NCBI RefSeq assembly: GCF_022048975.1
Contig: NZ_JAKMHX010000023.1
Location: forward strand, 186,001 to 250,000
Length of the DNA stretch: 64,000 nt
DNA from: Sporosarcina cyprini
GTDB lineage: Bacteria > Bacillota > Bacilli > Bacillales_A > Planococcaceae
Reading direction: 5' to 3'
In this document: positions 41,813-50,299 of the stretch, piece after piece
How the letters are laid out: every line of letters begins with the position of its first letter
Numbering within the stretch: the stretch's first letter is position 1
Translations under genes and position numbers: made by a program
Notes under the pieces: model-generated
The model's input: only the letters and a program-made list of their open reading frames with translations
The model's database searches: none
Told to the model about the DNA's origin: nothing

Positions 41813-41841
41813 ACCCCCAGAAAATCAAACTATAGTTCGAA
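41813..41841 (+). promoter_or_regulatory. Candidate SigI-dependent promoter
   Basis: ACCCCC (41813-41818), 19 bp, CGAA (41838-41841). These match the -35 and -10 cores that I recall for SigI promoters in Bacillus and Clostridium. It lies ~50 bp before a secreted-protein gene that is itself just upstream of sigI, so autoregulated expression is likely. Confidence 0.5.
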
Positions 41842-41889
41842 CAACTAGTTGTCAGCAAAGACAAAAACGTAAAAAAGGATGATGAGAAT

Positions 41890-42714
41890 ATGAAAAAGAA
41901 ATGGAAGAAATCCGGAGTAGCACTATTAATTGCAGGTTTGACAGTATCAGGGACAGGCTATGTATGGGCGAATGCTGAGGAAGTAATCGATCTTAGCAAT
42001 CTGAATAAAAAAGCGGATGAAGCAGCAGCTACTACAGCAGAAGAGACAGAGGCTCCAAAATTCGAAACATCAGAAAGTACTGAGGTGCCAGCAGTTTCGA
42101 ATGAGTCCAAAGATGACAATGAAGAAAAAGCAGAGGGCCAGGAAAAGGAAGATCAGGCTGAAGAAAAATTGCCAGCAATTCCGGAGGGCTATACTGCAGG
42201 CAACCTGGCAGCACTAGCAAAAGCTTATGACAAAGTGGAAAATCCAAACGCCAAAGCATCTATTAAACGCAACTACGAACGCGCTTTAGAAAAGTGGGAA
42301 GCGAAACAATCAAAAGAATCGACTGTAAAGGCAGACAATAAAGCGGAGCAAACGACAGAAAACAAAGCATCCGAGTCTTCAATCGAGGAAAAAGATGAAA
42401 ACGTAGTTGCAGAACCAGTAGTAAATCAAGAAGTAAAAACAAAAGCACAAACAAACATGGAATTAAAGACAGAGCGTAAAGCTTTAAAAGTAAAACAAAA
42501 AGAAGAACTGCGTGTGCAAAAGCAAAAGCAAAAAGAGGAATTCCACGCTCTTAAAGCGGCTCAGAAAGAAGTGCGGACCGAGTTGAAAGCGAAAGAGAAA
42601 GCAGCTCGAGCAGAGTTAAAAACTACTGAAAAAGAACTGCGTGCCGAAGTGAAGGTAGAGCGTAAAGCAGAAAAAGCCAAAAAGCAAGTTGAGAAAAAAG
42701 AGAACCACAAGTAA
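41890..42714 (+). CDS. Secreted Lys/Glu-rich coiled-coil protein upstream of sigI
   Basis: 274 residues. Signal peptide ~1-28 ('GYVWANAEE' at the cut). Acidic linker (~35-95), then a short conserved-looking stretch 'LPAIPEGYTAGNLAALAKAY' with 'NPNAKASIKRNYERALEKWE', a helical pattern as in DUF5667-like exported proteins. The last ~90 residues are an extremely charged Lys/Glu/Ala helix ending 'EKKENHK'. Probably surface-bound, perhaps touching anionic wall polymers. A SigI-type promoter precedes it and sigI-rsgI follow in the same direction. I do not know its function. Confidence 0.7.
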   Translation: MKKKWKKSGVALLIAGLTVSGTGYVWANAEEVIDLSNLNKKADEAAATTAEETEAPKFETSESTEVPAVSNESKDDNEEKAEGQEKEDQAEEKLPAIPEGYTAGNLAALAKAYDKVENPNAKASIKRNYERALEKWEAKQSKESTVKADNKAEQTTENKASESSIEEKDENVVAEPVVNQEVKTKAQTNMELKTERKALKVKQKEELRVQKQKQKEEFHALKAAQKEVRTELKAKEKAARAELKTTEKELRAEVKVERKAEKAKKQVEKKENHK

Positions 42715-42800
42715 AAATTACCAGGCAAAACATCTTTTCAATACCCGGTGCACCCATTACAATCATAAGCAATCGGGTTTAGTGGGAACGGAGGGTATGT

Positions 42801-43583
42801 ATGTTCTTGTCATTAATTCAAGGAATGTTTCATAGCAGAAAAACAGACCATACATTACACGAACTAGTATGCAAGGCGAAAAGAGGGGATGAGGAGGTCA
42901 TGAACGACCTCCTCTCCACCTATACGCCATTCATGAAAAAAACAGCTTCCTTCATTTGCAACCGTCGTATTGATGAACATGATGATGAATTTAGCATAGC
43001 AATGAATGCATTCTATGAAGCAATAGTAAAGTTTGAAACGGCACATTACGCTTCTCTGACAACATTTGCGTATTTGATTATCAAGAGAAGACTCATTGAC
43101 TTCATTCGAAAAGAAACGGCAAATAGCACTCCCGTCCTTCTTGTGGATGCAAACAAGGAGGCGGATTTAAATATAGATGATCAACATCCTGTTTTCACTA
43201 AGGTTTCCATGCATCAATATACAGAAGATTATCAAGCCAAAGAAAGAAAAGACGAGATACATCGATATAATGAATTGCTTTCAACATACGGATTATCGTT
43301 CGGTGAATTAAGCCGAACATCACCAAAGCATGCGGATACTAGAAGAACAGCCATCCAGATTGCTCAAATCATAGCTGAAACGCCCACTCTTTTCGATTTC
43401 ATGGACCACAAGAAGCAGTTACCGATAAAAGAGCTGGAGAGTCTAGTGGATGTATCCAGAAAAACAATTGAGCGGCATAGGAAATATATTATGGCTATCG
43501 TTCTGCTATTGAAGGGCGATTTTATATACATACAGGATTACATTAAAGGGGACGTCATATCATGCGTACAAATAGAGGCATAG
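42801..43583 (+). CDS. sigI: RNA polymerase sigma factor SigI
   Basis: 260 residues, close to B. subtilis SigI (251). Region 2: 'LLSTYTPFMKKTASFICNR', 'EFSIAMNAFYEAIVKFE', 'FAYLIIKRRLIDFIRKE'; the C-terminal region carries 'VSRKTIERHRKYIMAIVLLL', the SigI-type helix-turn-helix. SigI directs heat and wall-stress genes in Bacillus and polysaccharide-degrading enzymes in Clostridium. GGAGGG lies 5 bp before the ATG. Its 3' end overlaps rsgI by 22 bp, the conserved sigma/anti-sigma arrangement. Confidence 0.9.
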   Translation: MFLSLIQGMFHSRKTDHTLHELVCKAKRGDEEVMNDLLSTYTPFMKKTASFICNRRIDEHDDEFSIAMNAFYEAIVKFETAHYASLTTFAYLIIKRRLIDFIRKETANSTPVLLVDANKEADLNIDDQHPVFTKVSMHQYTEDYQAKERKDEIHRYNELLSTYGLSFGELSRTSPKHADTRRTAIQIAQIIAETPTLFDFMDHKKQLPIKELESLVDVSRKTIERHRKYIMAIVLLLKGDFIYIQDYIKGDVISCVQIEA

Positions 43584-44611
43584 TTTGCGAGACGAAAACT
43601 GCATATACCGTGTTTTTGACGAGCGATGGTGAATTTGTGCGCGGATGTCCTATTGGCGATAACCCTGAAATTGGCCAAGAGGTGGAGTTTCGTCCAATTT
43701 CGTCGCCCCGCCTCCATAAGAAGCCTTTACTATACGGCCCTGTTATTGCTGCTGCAATGCTTTTGGTAGTTCTCTTTGCATCTATTTATCCTGATAACGA
43801 AAAAGCACTTGCCTATGTACAAATGGAGTCGAAAGCTGCTTTGGAATTCGGTGTGGATCAACGTGGCATGGTGGTTGGCTATCATCAATTTGGCGATACG
43901 CAGAAGTTGGTATCTGAAACGTTACTTTCTGGGTGGGTTGGATTGCCAATCCATGATGTTCTGGGGAAGGCTGCGCATGAGATAGCTGATGAAAGTGGTG
44001 CAGAGGAGATGGTAGTGACGCTTGTCTTCAAAGATAATGAAAAAAGCGCCAAGATGAAAGATATTATGAATACCGCTATCAAATCGGCCCGCAACAGTCA
44101 GGCAGAAGTGAAGTTACAGGTAGTTGAGAGCTCCGAACAAGAACGAAAACTAGCAAAGAAAAAAGATACCTCCATTCAGCAATATAAAAAGCAACAAAAC
44201 ATTCAGCCGAAGTCCCATAATTCCAATACCGATATGAAAAAAGAAGTAGAAAATGAAAAGAGAGTAAAAGAGCACAACGGCGGACCAGTACAGAAGGAAA
44301 AAGCCATTCAACCGCATTCCGAACCGGAAATGCGACAGAATGGACAGAAGAACACAACGAAAGACATTATAGAGAAAGAGCCATCTGAAAATATTCCGTC
44401 CAGAGAAGTTGCTGAAAAACGCCAAAACAACACTCGTAAAACGGAGTCGGTCGATACGGGAAAAGGAATCAAAGGCAATTCACAAAAGAATCCTGTTGGC
44501 AATGGGCAGAAACCAAAGAAGCCGGAATCTCAGAGTCATCACGGCATAGGGAATCAAAAAGGTAAAAATATTCATCAGGAAAATAAGAAACCAGATGAGG
44601 CGTCCAAGTGA
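43562..44611 (+). CDS. rsgI: Anti-sigma-I factor RsgI
   Basis: 349 residues. RsgI_N domain (~1-55: 'RGIVCETKTAYTVFLTSDGE', 'PIGDNPEIGQEVEFRP') binds SigI in the cytoplasm. One membrane segment (~58-78), then an external juxtamembrane domain (~80-185, 'AYVQMESKAALEFGVDQRGM'), the region processed in RsgI activation, and a long disordered Lys/Asn/Gln/Glu-rich tail (~190-349). In clostridia this exterior carries sugar-binding modules; here it is low-complexity and resembles in composition the secreted protein at 41890. SigI release presumably follows regulated cleavage. Confidence 0.88.
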   Translation: MRTNRGIVCETKTAYTVFLTSDGEFVRGCPIGDNPEIGQEVEFRPISSPRLHKKPLLYGPVIAAAMLLVVLFASIYPDNEKALAYVQMESKAALEFGVDQRGMVVGYHQFGDTQKLVSETLLSGWVGLPIHDVLGKAAHEIADESGAEEMVVTLVFKDNEKSAKMKDIMNTAIKSARNSQAEVKLQVVESSEQERKLAKKKDTSIQQYKKQQNIQPKSHNSNTDMKKEVENEKRVKEHNGGPVQKEKAIQPHSEPEMRQNGQKNTTKDIIEKEPSENIPSREVAEKRQNNTRKTESVDTGKGIKGNSQKNPVGNGQKPKKPESQSHHGIGNQKGKNIHQENKKPDEASK

Positions 44612-44658
44612 AATACACCCCAAAAGTTAGAGGAGATATCTAACTTTTGGGGTGTATT
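44612..44658. terminator. Perfect 20 bp hairpin between convergent genes
   Basis: Left arm 44612-44631, right arm 44639-44658, 20 bp without mismatch, seven-base loop. The outer bases are AATACACCCC. Convergent rsgI and lipoprotein genes end on both sides. There is no clear T tract on either strand, so it may be a processing or stability hairpin as much as a terminator. Confidence 0.6.
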
Positions 44659-44667
44659 CATGTAAAG

Positions 44668-45228
44668 TTATCGAATTAATATTTTTATATCCTTCTCATT
44701 TGCATTTGTTAATTCATCAAGATGTTCACTTACTTCCTTATTGTACGCTGCTAATTCTTCGTTAAATGCTTCTAGCTTACGGAATGCGTTTTGTGTATAT
44801 TCCATTATATACAAACTTCTTACACTTGTAATTTCTAGCCACTCTTTAAAATATTCGTCAGGATCCATACCCAACTTTCCAGCCTGCGATTTTATAAACG
44901 CTCGCTGAGAATTTTCCATTTCAATGTCGTCTAGAGACATCGTTTTCCATGTTTTCGTCATCGAATCGATTTTATCAGGTACGTCTGAATTCATTTTTTT
45001 AGCTTCTTGTATCATTAATTCCATTCGTACAGCATCATCAATACTATTCAATACTTCGTTGTCTGCATACAAAAAACGCAATTCACCTATTGTAATCTCC
45101 TTGTCTCTCACAATTGCCGCAACGTCGCTGTCCTCATAATCTTTTAAACTTCTTTGATCGTTATGATCACAGCCTATAAGCGAAAACACTAACGACATAG
45201 TAATTATAAAAAGAGAGAGTGTCTTCAA
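44668..45228 (-). CDS. Small lipoprotein, hypothetical
   Basis: 186 residues from a TTG start with AGGAGG 9 bp upstream. Lipobox 'FSLIGC' (Cys ~20). The mature part is helical; residues ~35-70 ('AAIVRDKEITIGELRFLYAD') resemble the N-terminal segment of SurA-type chaperones, but no PPIase domain follows. Convergent with rsgI. Function unknown. Confidence 0.7.
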   Translation of the reverse strand: MKTLSLFIITMSLVFSLIGCDHNDQRSLKDYEDSDVAAIVRDKEITIGELRFLYADNEVLNSIDDAVRMELMIQEAKKMNSDVPDKIDSMTKTWKTMSLDDIEMENSQRAFIKSQAGKLGMDPDEYFKEWLEITSVRSLYIMEYTQNAFRKLEAFNEELAAYNKEVSEHLDELTNANEKDIKILIR

Positions 45229-45389
45229 GAAAACAAGCCTCCTAACAATACTTACTTTCCTATATACGAAATAAAAGTGAAAGTTCCGATAAAAGTGAGG
45301 AAAGTGAAAATCTTTACAGAAAGAGTCAAAAGTCTAACACGGCACAGAACATTTCCTAGTTTGTGTAGGAGTAACTTGTCATGACAACA

Positions 45390-45418
45390 TTGTGAGTAAA
45401 GATGTGTTTCTATATAAT
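45390..45418 (+). promoter_or_regulatory. SigA-type promoter of the M20 peptidase gene
   Basis: TTGTGA (45390-45395), 17 bp spacer, TATAAT (45413-45418): exact -10 and good spacing, 36 bp before the ATG. Confidence 0.7.
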
Positions 45419-45453
45419 GAATACATAGAAAAGTTAGAAAGGAGACACAACCC

Positions 45454-46596
45454 ATGAAAAACTATCTGCAATCGAAAGAGTCTGAGATGCTGGCGTTGTT
45501 GGAGCGGCTTGTATCTATTGATTCCGGTTCTTCACATAAGAAAGGCGTTGACAACGTAGGAGAGGTGTTGCGCGAACAGTATACGCAGATTGGCTTCTGC
45601 CCGAAGATGTACGAGCAATCGGAAAATGGGGATAACATCGTTTTAACTTTGCAGGACAGCGAGATCAAACCGACTATTTTGTTTATCGCCCATATGGATA
45701 CGGTCTTTAAAACAGGTACAGCGAAGCAGCGCCCGTTCACAGTCAAAGGGGACCGGGCTTATGGGCCGGGGGTCATCGACATGAAAGCGAGCCAGGTTGC
45801 TTTGTTGTATGCGATGAAAGCGCTCAAAGAGCATCATCCGGAGGTGCTTGGGCATGTGCAGATTGTCTTGAATGGGGATGAAGAGATCGGGTCGCCGACG
45901 TCCCGATCACTGATTGAAGAATGTGCGGCAGGAAAACAATATGCTCTTGTCATGGAGCCGGCGCGGAAAGACGGCTCTCTCGTAACTGCGCGACGAGGCG
46001 GTGGACGATATACGATGTATATTAAAGGCAAGGGGGCTCACTCGGGCATCGAACCGCAAAATGGTATCAGTGCGATTGAGGAACTGGCGCATAAAATTAT
46101 TAAATTGCATGCCCTGACAGACCATGAAGCGGGCGTCAGTGTCAGTGTCGGCATCGTTGAGGGAGGGGAATCAGTCAATACGATTGCCCCTTCGGCAGTA
46201 GGGCATGTGGATGTTCGGATTACATCCGCGGATCAGGCAGAGTGGCTGGATCGGAGTATACGAGAGATTTGTGAGGTACCGGATGTGGCTGGAACGTCTA
46301 TCGTTTTAGAAGGTGGCCTCAACCGTCCTCCGATGGAGAAGAATGAGCAAACGGTGGAGTTGCTAAGCATTATTCAAGAGGTTGGCAAGGAGCTGGGGAT
46401 TACCATTACGGATGTCGCAACAGGCGGCGGGTCGGATGCTTCGTTTACATCCAGCTTAGGAATCCCTACAATTGATGGTCTTGGACCAATTGGAGGAAAT
46501 GCACATAGCGATGAAGAATATTTGGAAATTGCATCTTTTGTGGAACGCACTGAATTGCTTGCGAAGGTTCTAGTAAGGCTGCTCGGAAAACAATAG
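45454..46596 (+). CDS. M20 family metallopeptidase (carboxypeptidase G2-like)
   Basis: 380 residues, cytoplasmic. 'FIAHMDTVFKTGT' (metal His and Asp), 'GPGVIDMKAS', 'NGDEEIGSPTSR' (catalytic Glu-Glu), 'KGKGAHSGIEPQNG' (dimer-domain His), 'GGGSDASF' near the end. Closest in pattern to glutamate carboxypeptidase (CPG2) type M20A enzymes, which remove C-terminal Glu from folate-like or peptide substrates. Monocistronic. Together with the AbgA/AbgB-like pair this is the third M20 enzyme in the window. Confidence 0.85.
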   Translation: MKNYLQSKESEMLALLERLVSIDSGSSHKKGVDNVGEVLREQYTQIGFCPKMYEQSENGDNIVLTLQDSEIKPTILFIAHMDTVFKTGTAKQRPFTVKGDRAYGPGVIDMKASQVALLYAMKALKEHHPEVLGHVQIVLNGDEEIGSPTSRSLIEECAAGKQYALVMEPARKDGSLVTARRGGGRYTMYIKGKGAHSGIEPQNGISAIEELAHKIIKLHALTDHEAGVSVSVGIVEGGESVNTIAPSAVGHVDVRITSADQAEWLDRSIREICEVPDVAGTSIVLEGGLNRPPMEKNEQTVELLSIIQEVGKELGITITDVATGGGSDASFTSSLGIPTIDGLGPIGGNAHSDEEYLEIASFVERTELLAKVLVRLLGKQ

Positions 46597-46606
46597 AGAT
46601 TAGAGG

Positions 46607-46640
46607 CACCATGGAAGATATTTTCCGTGGTGTTTTATTA
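46607..46640 (+). terminator. Terminator of the M20 peptidase gene
   Basis: CACCATGGAA (46607-46616) pairs with TTCCGTGGTG (46623-46632) with one wobble, followed by TTTTATTAT. Confidence 0.7.
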
Positions 46641-46773
46641 TGGAAAAATAAATATCTATTCAAAATGGATGATTTTCAATTGCCTTCTATCTATATTTAA
46701 ATAGTATTGAAAGTATAATTCTTCATTTCGAGATTTTTTATTCGGCGGGTTGAGAAAAATTTATGGAGACTAT

Positions 46774-46799
46774 TAAATATAGAACTTTCGTACCGATAA
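46774..46799 (+). promoter_or_regulatory. SigD-type (flagellar sigma) promoter
   Basis: TAAA (46774-46777), about 15 bp, CCGATAA (46793-46799), matching the known SigD consensus TAAA-N14-16-GCCGATAA. It lies ~140 bp upstream of a chemoreceptor gene, the typical SigD regulon member. Confidence 0.65.
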
Positions 46800-46858
46800 T
46801 TTAAATATAATATCAGGTAATGGTATTAAATAGGGGAGATTTTATTCTGGAAATAGTG

Positions 46859-46896
46859 TTTCCCTTGCACTAGGGGGTAAAGTTTTACAAGGGAAA
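46859..46896 (+). other. Hairpin in the chemoreceptor leader
   Basis: TTTCCCTTG (46859-46867) and CAAGGGAAA (46888-46896) form a 9 bp stem with a 20-base loop. No riboswitch class recognised. Confidence 0.45.
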
Positions 46897-46939
46897 GTTA
46901 TTGTAATGAAACTACTAAATCATGGTGAGGAGTCTAGGT

Positions 46940-48625
46940 ATGACAATTGGAAAAAAGATTTATGGTGGTTTCGGTATTGTTCTTTTAATATTGGTTACAT
47001 TTTCTATTTACAGTATTTCTCAACTGAAGAATGTGAAGAGCGACTATGAAGAAATGATTGATAACAGAGTTAAACAATCTGAACTGGCTAATGATATCCA
47101 GAGACAGATGGCTTTGCAAGGTCTCTATATCCGGGCATACATATTACAACAGGATGAGCATTCCTTAAACAGTCTGAAGGAAAACCAACAAATATTGAAA
47201 GACCGTGTAAAAGAACTAGAGGGGTATGTTCATTCTGATGAGATGAAAGGATACCTTAAGGAAGTTCAAGAGAAAATATTACTATTCGACCAAGGGGCAC
47301 TTGGAATAGTTGAACAGGTTCAAAAGGGCAATTTGGACGAAGCGGCTATAGCAATGAACGGCGAAGTTCGCGAGGCGAACATGGGGATAGAAGAAGCTGC
47401 TCAAAAAATGGTCGATTATCAAACTGAACATGTTTCACTTGATCGAGCAACGACTGATAAGAAAGCCTCTCAGGCAATGCGAGGGTTAATTGTTAGTTCA
47501 ATATTTGACGTTTTACTCGGTTTACTAATAGCAACACTAATTAACAGGAATATTTCTAGGCCGGTAAAGCGTTTGGCAGAAGCATCTAACATTATTGCGA
47601 ATGGAGATCTGACAAAAGAAGATATAATTGTTAAATCAAAAGACGAGCTAAAAGAATTGGCTACTGCATTTAATAAAATGAAGCAAAATTTGCGTACTGT
47701 CATAGGACATGTGAACGAAAGTGTGTTACACGTTACTGCGTCCGCGGAGGAACTTTCGGCAAGTACTGAAGAGGTAACCCGCTCTTCTCGAGGAGTAAAT
47801 CGTAATATGGAAGAAATGTTAGGTGGCTCCCAAATCGCTGCTGCTTCCGCTAAAGAAAGTTCCTATGCAATGGAGGAAACAGCATCAGGTGTCCAGCGTA
47901 TAGCAGAATCGGCACAAGGGCTGCTGCAAAATGCTTCAAACACTGAAAAACTTGCAGGCGACAGTGAGAAGTCCGTCATGACTGCAAAAGAGCAAATGAA
48001 CCTTATTTACGATTCTTCATATCAAACAAATGAGTTAATAAAGAGACTTAGTGAACAGACGGCTGAGATTGAAAATATTACGAAAGTCATTACAGATATT
48101 ACGGAGCAGACGAATCTTCTTGCATTGAATGCGGCAATTGAAGCTGCACGCGCAGGGGAGCACGGGAAAGGCTTTGCTGTCGTGGCGGATGAAGTTCGCA
48201 AACTGGCAGAACAATCAAAGCAATCGGCCACTCAAATTGTCGATGTGACAGCCGAGATTCAAAAAAACACTAAAAACGTGGAACAAGCTGTCTCAAAGAG
48301 TTTAGCGAATGTTGAGGCGGGCGTGAAAGTGATCGACGAAGCAGGTGACGCATTTTCAATCATTGTTAATGCAGTCCAAATGATGAATGGACAAATAGAG
48401 GAGGTTTCGGCTGCGACGGAAGAAATCTCGGCGAGTGCGGAGCAGGTTTCAGCATCTGTTCAAGAAATAGCAATACAGGCTGATGCTTCAACTAGTCAGA
48501 ATGAGGAGAATACAGCCGCCATTCAAGAACAATTAGCGACCATTGAAGAGATCAATGCAGTCGCAAATGATTTGAGCAAACGGGCAATGGATCTTCAGGA
48601 AATGATTCAACAATTTTCAATATAA
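46940..48625 (+). CDS. Methyl-accepting chemotaxis protein
   Basis: 561 residues from ATG 46940 (GGTGAGGAG upstream). First membrane segment ~8-28, external four-helix-bundle sensor (~30-185, 4HB_MCP type), second membrane segment ~186-206, HAMP (~208-262), then the methylation helices and the conserved signalling hairpin '[20 protein letters not shown]' (~390-409) with '[13 protein letters not shown]'. It signals to CheA/CheW; the ligand is unknown. A SigD-type promoter lies upstream, which implies a motile organism. Confidence 0.92.
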   Translation: MTIGKKIYGGFGIVLLILVTFSIYSISQLKNVKSDYEEMIDNRVKQSELANDIQRQMALQGLYIRAYILQQDEHSLNSLKENQQILKDRVKELEGYVHSDEMKGYLKEVQEKILLFDQGALGIVEQVQKGNLDEAAIAMNGEVREANMGIEEAAQKMVDYQTEHVSLDRATTDKKASQAMRGLIVSSIFDVLLGLLIATLINRNISRPVKRLAEASNIIANGDLTKEDIIVKSKDELKELATAFNKMKQNLRTVIGHVNESVLHVTASAEELSASTEEVTRSSRGVNRNMEEMLGGSQIAAASAKESSYAMEETASGVQRIAESAQGLLQNASNTEKLAGDSEKSVMTAKEQMNLIYDSSYQTNELIKRLSEQTAEIENITKVITDITEQTNLLALNAAIEAARAGEHGKGFAVVADEVRKLAEQSKQSATQIVDVTAEIQKNTKNVEQAVSKSLANVEAGVKVIDEAGDAFSIIVNAVQMMNGQIEEVSAATEEISASAEQVSASVQEIAIQADASTSQNEENTAAIQEQLATIEEINAVANDLSKRAMDLQEMIQQFSI

Positions 48626-48635
48626 ACACTAGATG

Positions 48636-48663
48636 GGACAGCATTCAATTGCTGTCCTTTTTT
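48636..48663 (+). terminator. Terminator of the chemoreceptor gene
   Basis: GGACAGCA (48636-48643) / TGCTGTCC (48650-48657) followed by TTTTTT. Confidence 0.85.
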
Positions 48664-48759
48664 AAATAATAATATATCTGAATAGTAGTAAAATAACTTG
48701 TAATCCAAAGATTCTGTTGATAGTATGAAAGAAATATGATTGGTGATAGGGGGACAACT

Positions 48760-50262
48760 ATGTTAATGATCGACGTTCTTAAGGAGCATGCAACAAATCA
48801 GCCAAACAAAGTGTATACTTCGTTCGACGGTCGGGAGTGGACGTATGGCGAGTTCTATGAAAAAGCGAAACGGATAGCAGCTTATTTACAAGCTAAAGAA
48901 TATGAAAAAAACGATATTATCGCCCTTTATTCGTTAAACTCCGATCTCTTTCTCGTCTGTTACTTCGGCATCCAGCTTGGCGGCTATACGGTCATGCCGA
49001 TCAATACGAAGCTGGCCGCTCCAGAAGTAGAATATATCTTTCAGCATTCAGAAGCGAAAGCGCTGATTTATGATGACAGGCTGGAAGAGGTGATTCAACA
49101 AACAACGCATGATTTTCGTGAGAAATTGTCCCTCGGACCTGCTGGAGACATTATTAGAATCATTGAACAGGAAACTTCCGACTTTGCGCCAGTTTCATTC
49201 CAACCGGATGATACGGCCGTCATTATGTACACATCCGGTACGACAGGCAAGCCGAAAGGGGTCATGCTGACACACCAAAATATTGTTTCAACTGCTGAAA
49301 TTTGGTCCGAATCGATGGAGATAACGAGTGAAGATCGCATGCTCATTTCGACACCACTGTTCCACTGTGCTGCCAGCCATGTGTTTGCGATTCCGGTTAC
49401 GTACAAAGGTGGAACCGTCATCGTGGAAGAGGCTTTTTCTCCAACCGGAACAGTAGAGCTGATGAAAAAGACGCAGCCGACCATCTTTTTCGGCGTCCCT
49501 GCCATGTATACGATACTTCTGAATTTGCCGAACCGGAAGGAGATCGACATCCCTTCTTTGCGGCTGTTCTGTTATGGGGCCGCTCCGATGCCGTATGAAA
49601 TGGTGAAAAAGTTGAAGGAAACCTTCCCGAATGTGAAAGTACAAAATCTCTATGGGCAGACGGAGAATACACCAGCCGCCTCCACTTTGAAGGATCATTT
49701 GGCACTTGAGAAGATCGGCTCAGTGGGGCAGGCCTTGCCGCAAACCGAACTGCGAGTAGTCGATGAATTTGGAGAATCGCTGCCAGTCGGCCAAGTCGGT
49801 GAAATTGTCATGAAAGGCCCGCAAGTAATGAAAGGGTATTTGAAGAATGAAGAGGAGACGCGGCGGGCAATACGTAATGGCTGGCTCTATACGGGGGATC
49901 TCGGAAGAATGGATGACGACGGTCTTTTGTATATCGTGGACAGAAAAAAGGATATGATCATCCGAGGTGGAGAAAACGTGTATCCTGTTGAAGTGGAAGA
50001 AGTTCTTTATCAAATTCCCGAGCTGCTAGAAGCGGCGGTTGTCGGCGTTCCGGATGAAGTTCTCGGTGAAGTGCCGAAAGCCTACGCAGTTGTTAAGGAT
50101 GGAGAATCAATTACGGAGGAAGAAATTCTCGCTTATTGCCGTTCACAGCTTGCGAAATATAAGCTGCCAGTGGAAGTGGAATTTTTACATGAGCTGCCGC
50201 GCAACGCTTCCGGTAAAGTGTTGAAGCACACGCTACGGTCAGCTGGCCACTATGTTAAGTAA
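48760..50262 (+). CDS. Acyl-CoA ligase (AMP-forming, fatty-acid type)
   Basis: 500 residues from the ATG at 48760, with AGGGGG upstream; an ATG at 48736 lacks one. ANL superfamily motifs: A3 'IMYTSGTTGKPKGVML' (~160), A5 'LYGQTENTPAAST', A7/A8 'YTGDLG' and 'DRKKDMIIRGGENVYPVEVE', A10 'NASGKVLKHTL' with the catalytic Lys. It activates a carboxylic acid, probably a medium or long-chain fatty acid, to the acyl-CoA. The exact acid cannot be told from sequence. Stands alone, convergent with the AbgT paralogue. Confidence 0.85.
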   Translation: MLMIDVLKEHATNQPNKVYTSFDGREWTYGEFYEKAKRIAAYLQAKEYEKNDIIALYSLNSDLFLVCYFGIQLGGYTVMPINTKLAAPEVEYIFQHSEAKALIYDDRLEEVIQQTTHDFREKLSLGPAGDIIRIIEQETSDFAPVSFQPDDTAVIMYTSGTTGKPKGVMLTHQNIVSTAEIWSESMEITSEDRMLISTPLFHCAASHVFAIPVTYKGGTVIVEEAFSPTGTVELMKKTQPTIFFGVPAMYTILLNLPNRKEIDIPSLRLFCYGAAPMPYEMVKKLKETFPNVKVQNLYGQTENTPAASTLKDHLALEKIGSVGQALPQTELRVVDEFGESLPVGQVGEIVMKGPQVMKGYLKNEEETRRAIRNGWLYTGDLGRMDDDGLLYIVDRKKDMIIRGGENVYPVEVEEVLYQIPELLEAAVVGVPDEVLGEVPKAYAVVKDGESITEEEILAYCRSQLAKYKLPVEVEFLHELPRNASGKVLKHTLRSAGHYVK

Positions 50263-50265
50263 TAA

Positions 50266-50298
50266 AAAGGGCGTTCCCAATGGAGACGCCCTTTTTTG
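50266..50298. terminator. Bidirectional terminator
   Basis: AAAGGGCGT (50266-50274) / ACGCCCTTT (50286-50294), with inner TCC/GGA pairing, A tract to the left and T6 to the right, between convergent genes. Confidence 0.88.
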
Positions 50299-50299
50299 C

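Noticed and set aside
42760..42797. Possible attenuator between the Lys/Glu-rich protein gene and sigI
   Set aside because: Only a 5 bp ACCCG/CGGGT pairing over a long loop was found, too weak to report as a terminator or regulatory hairpin.
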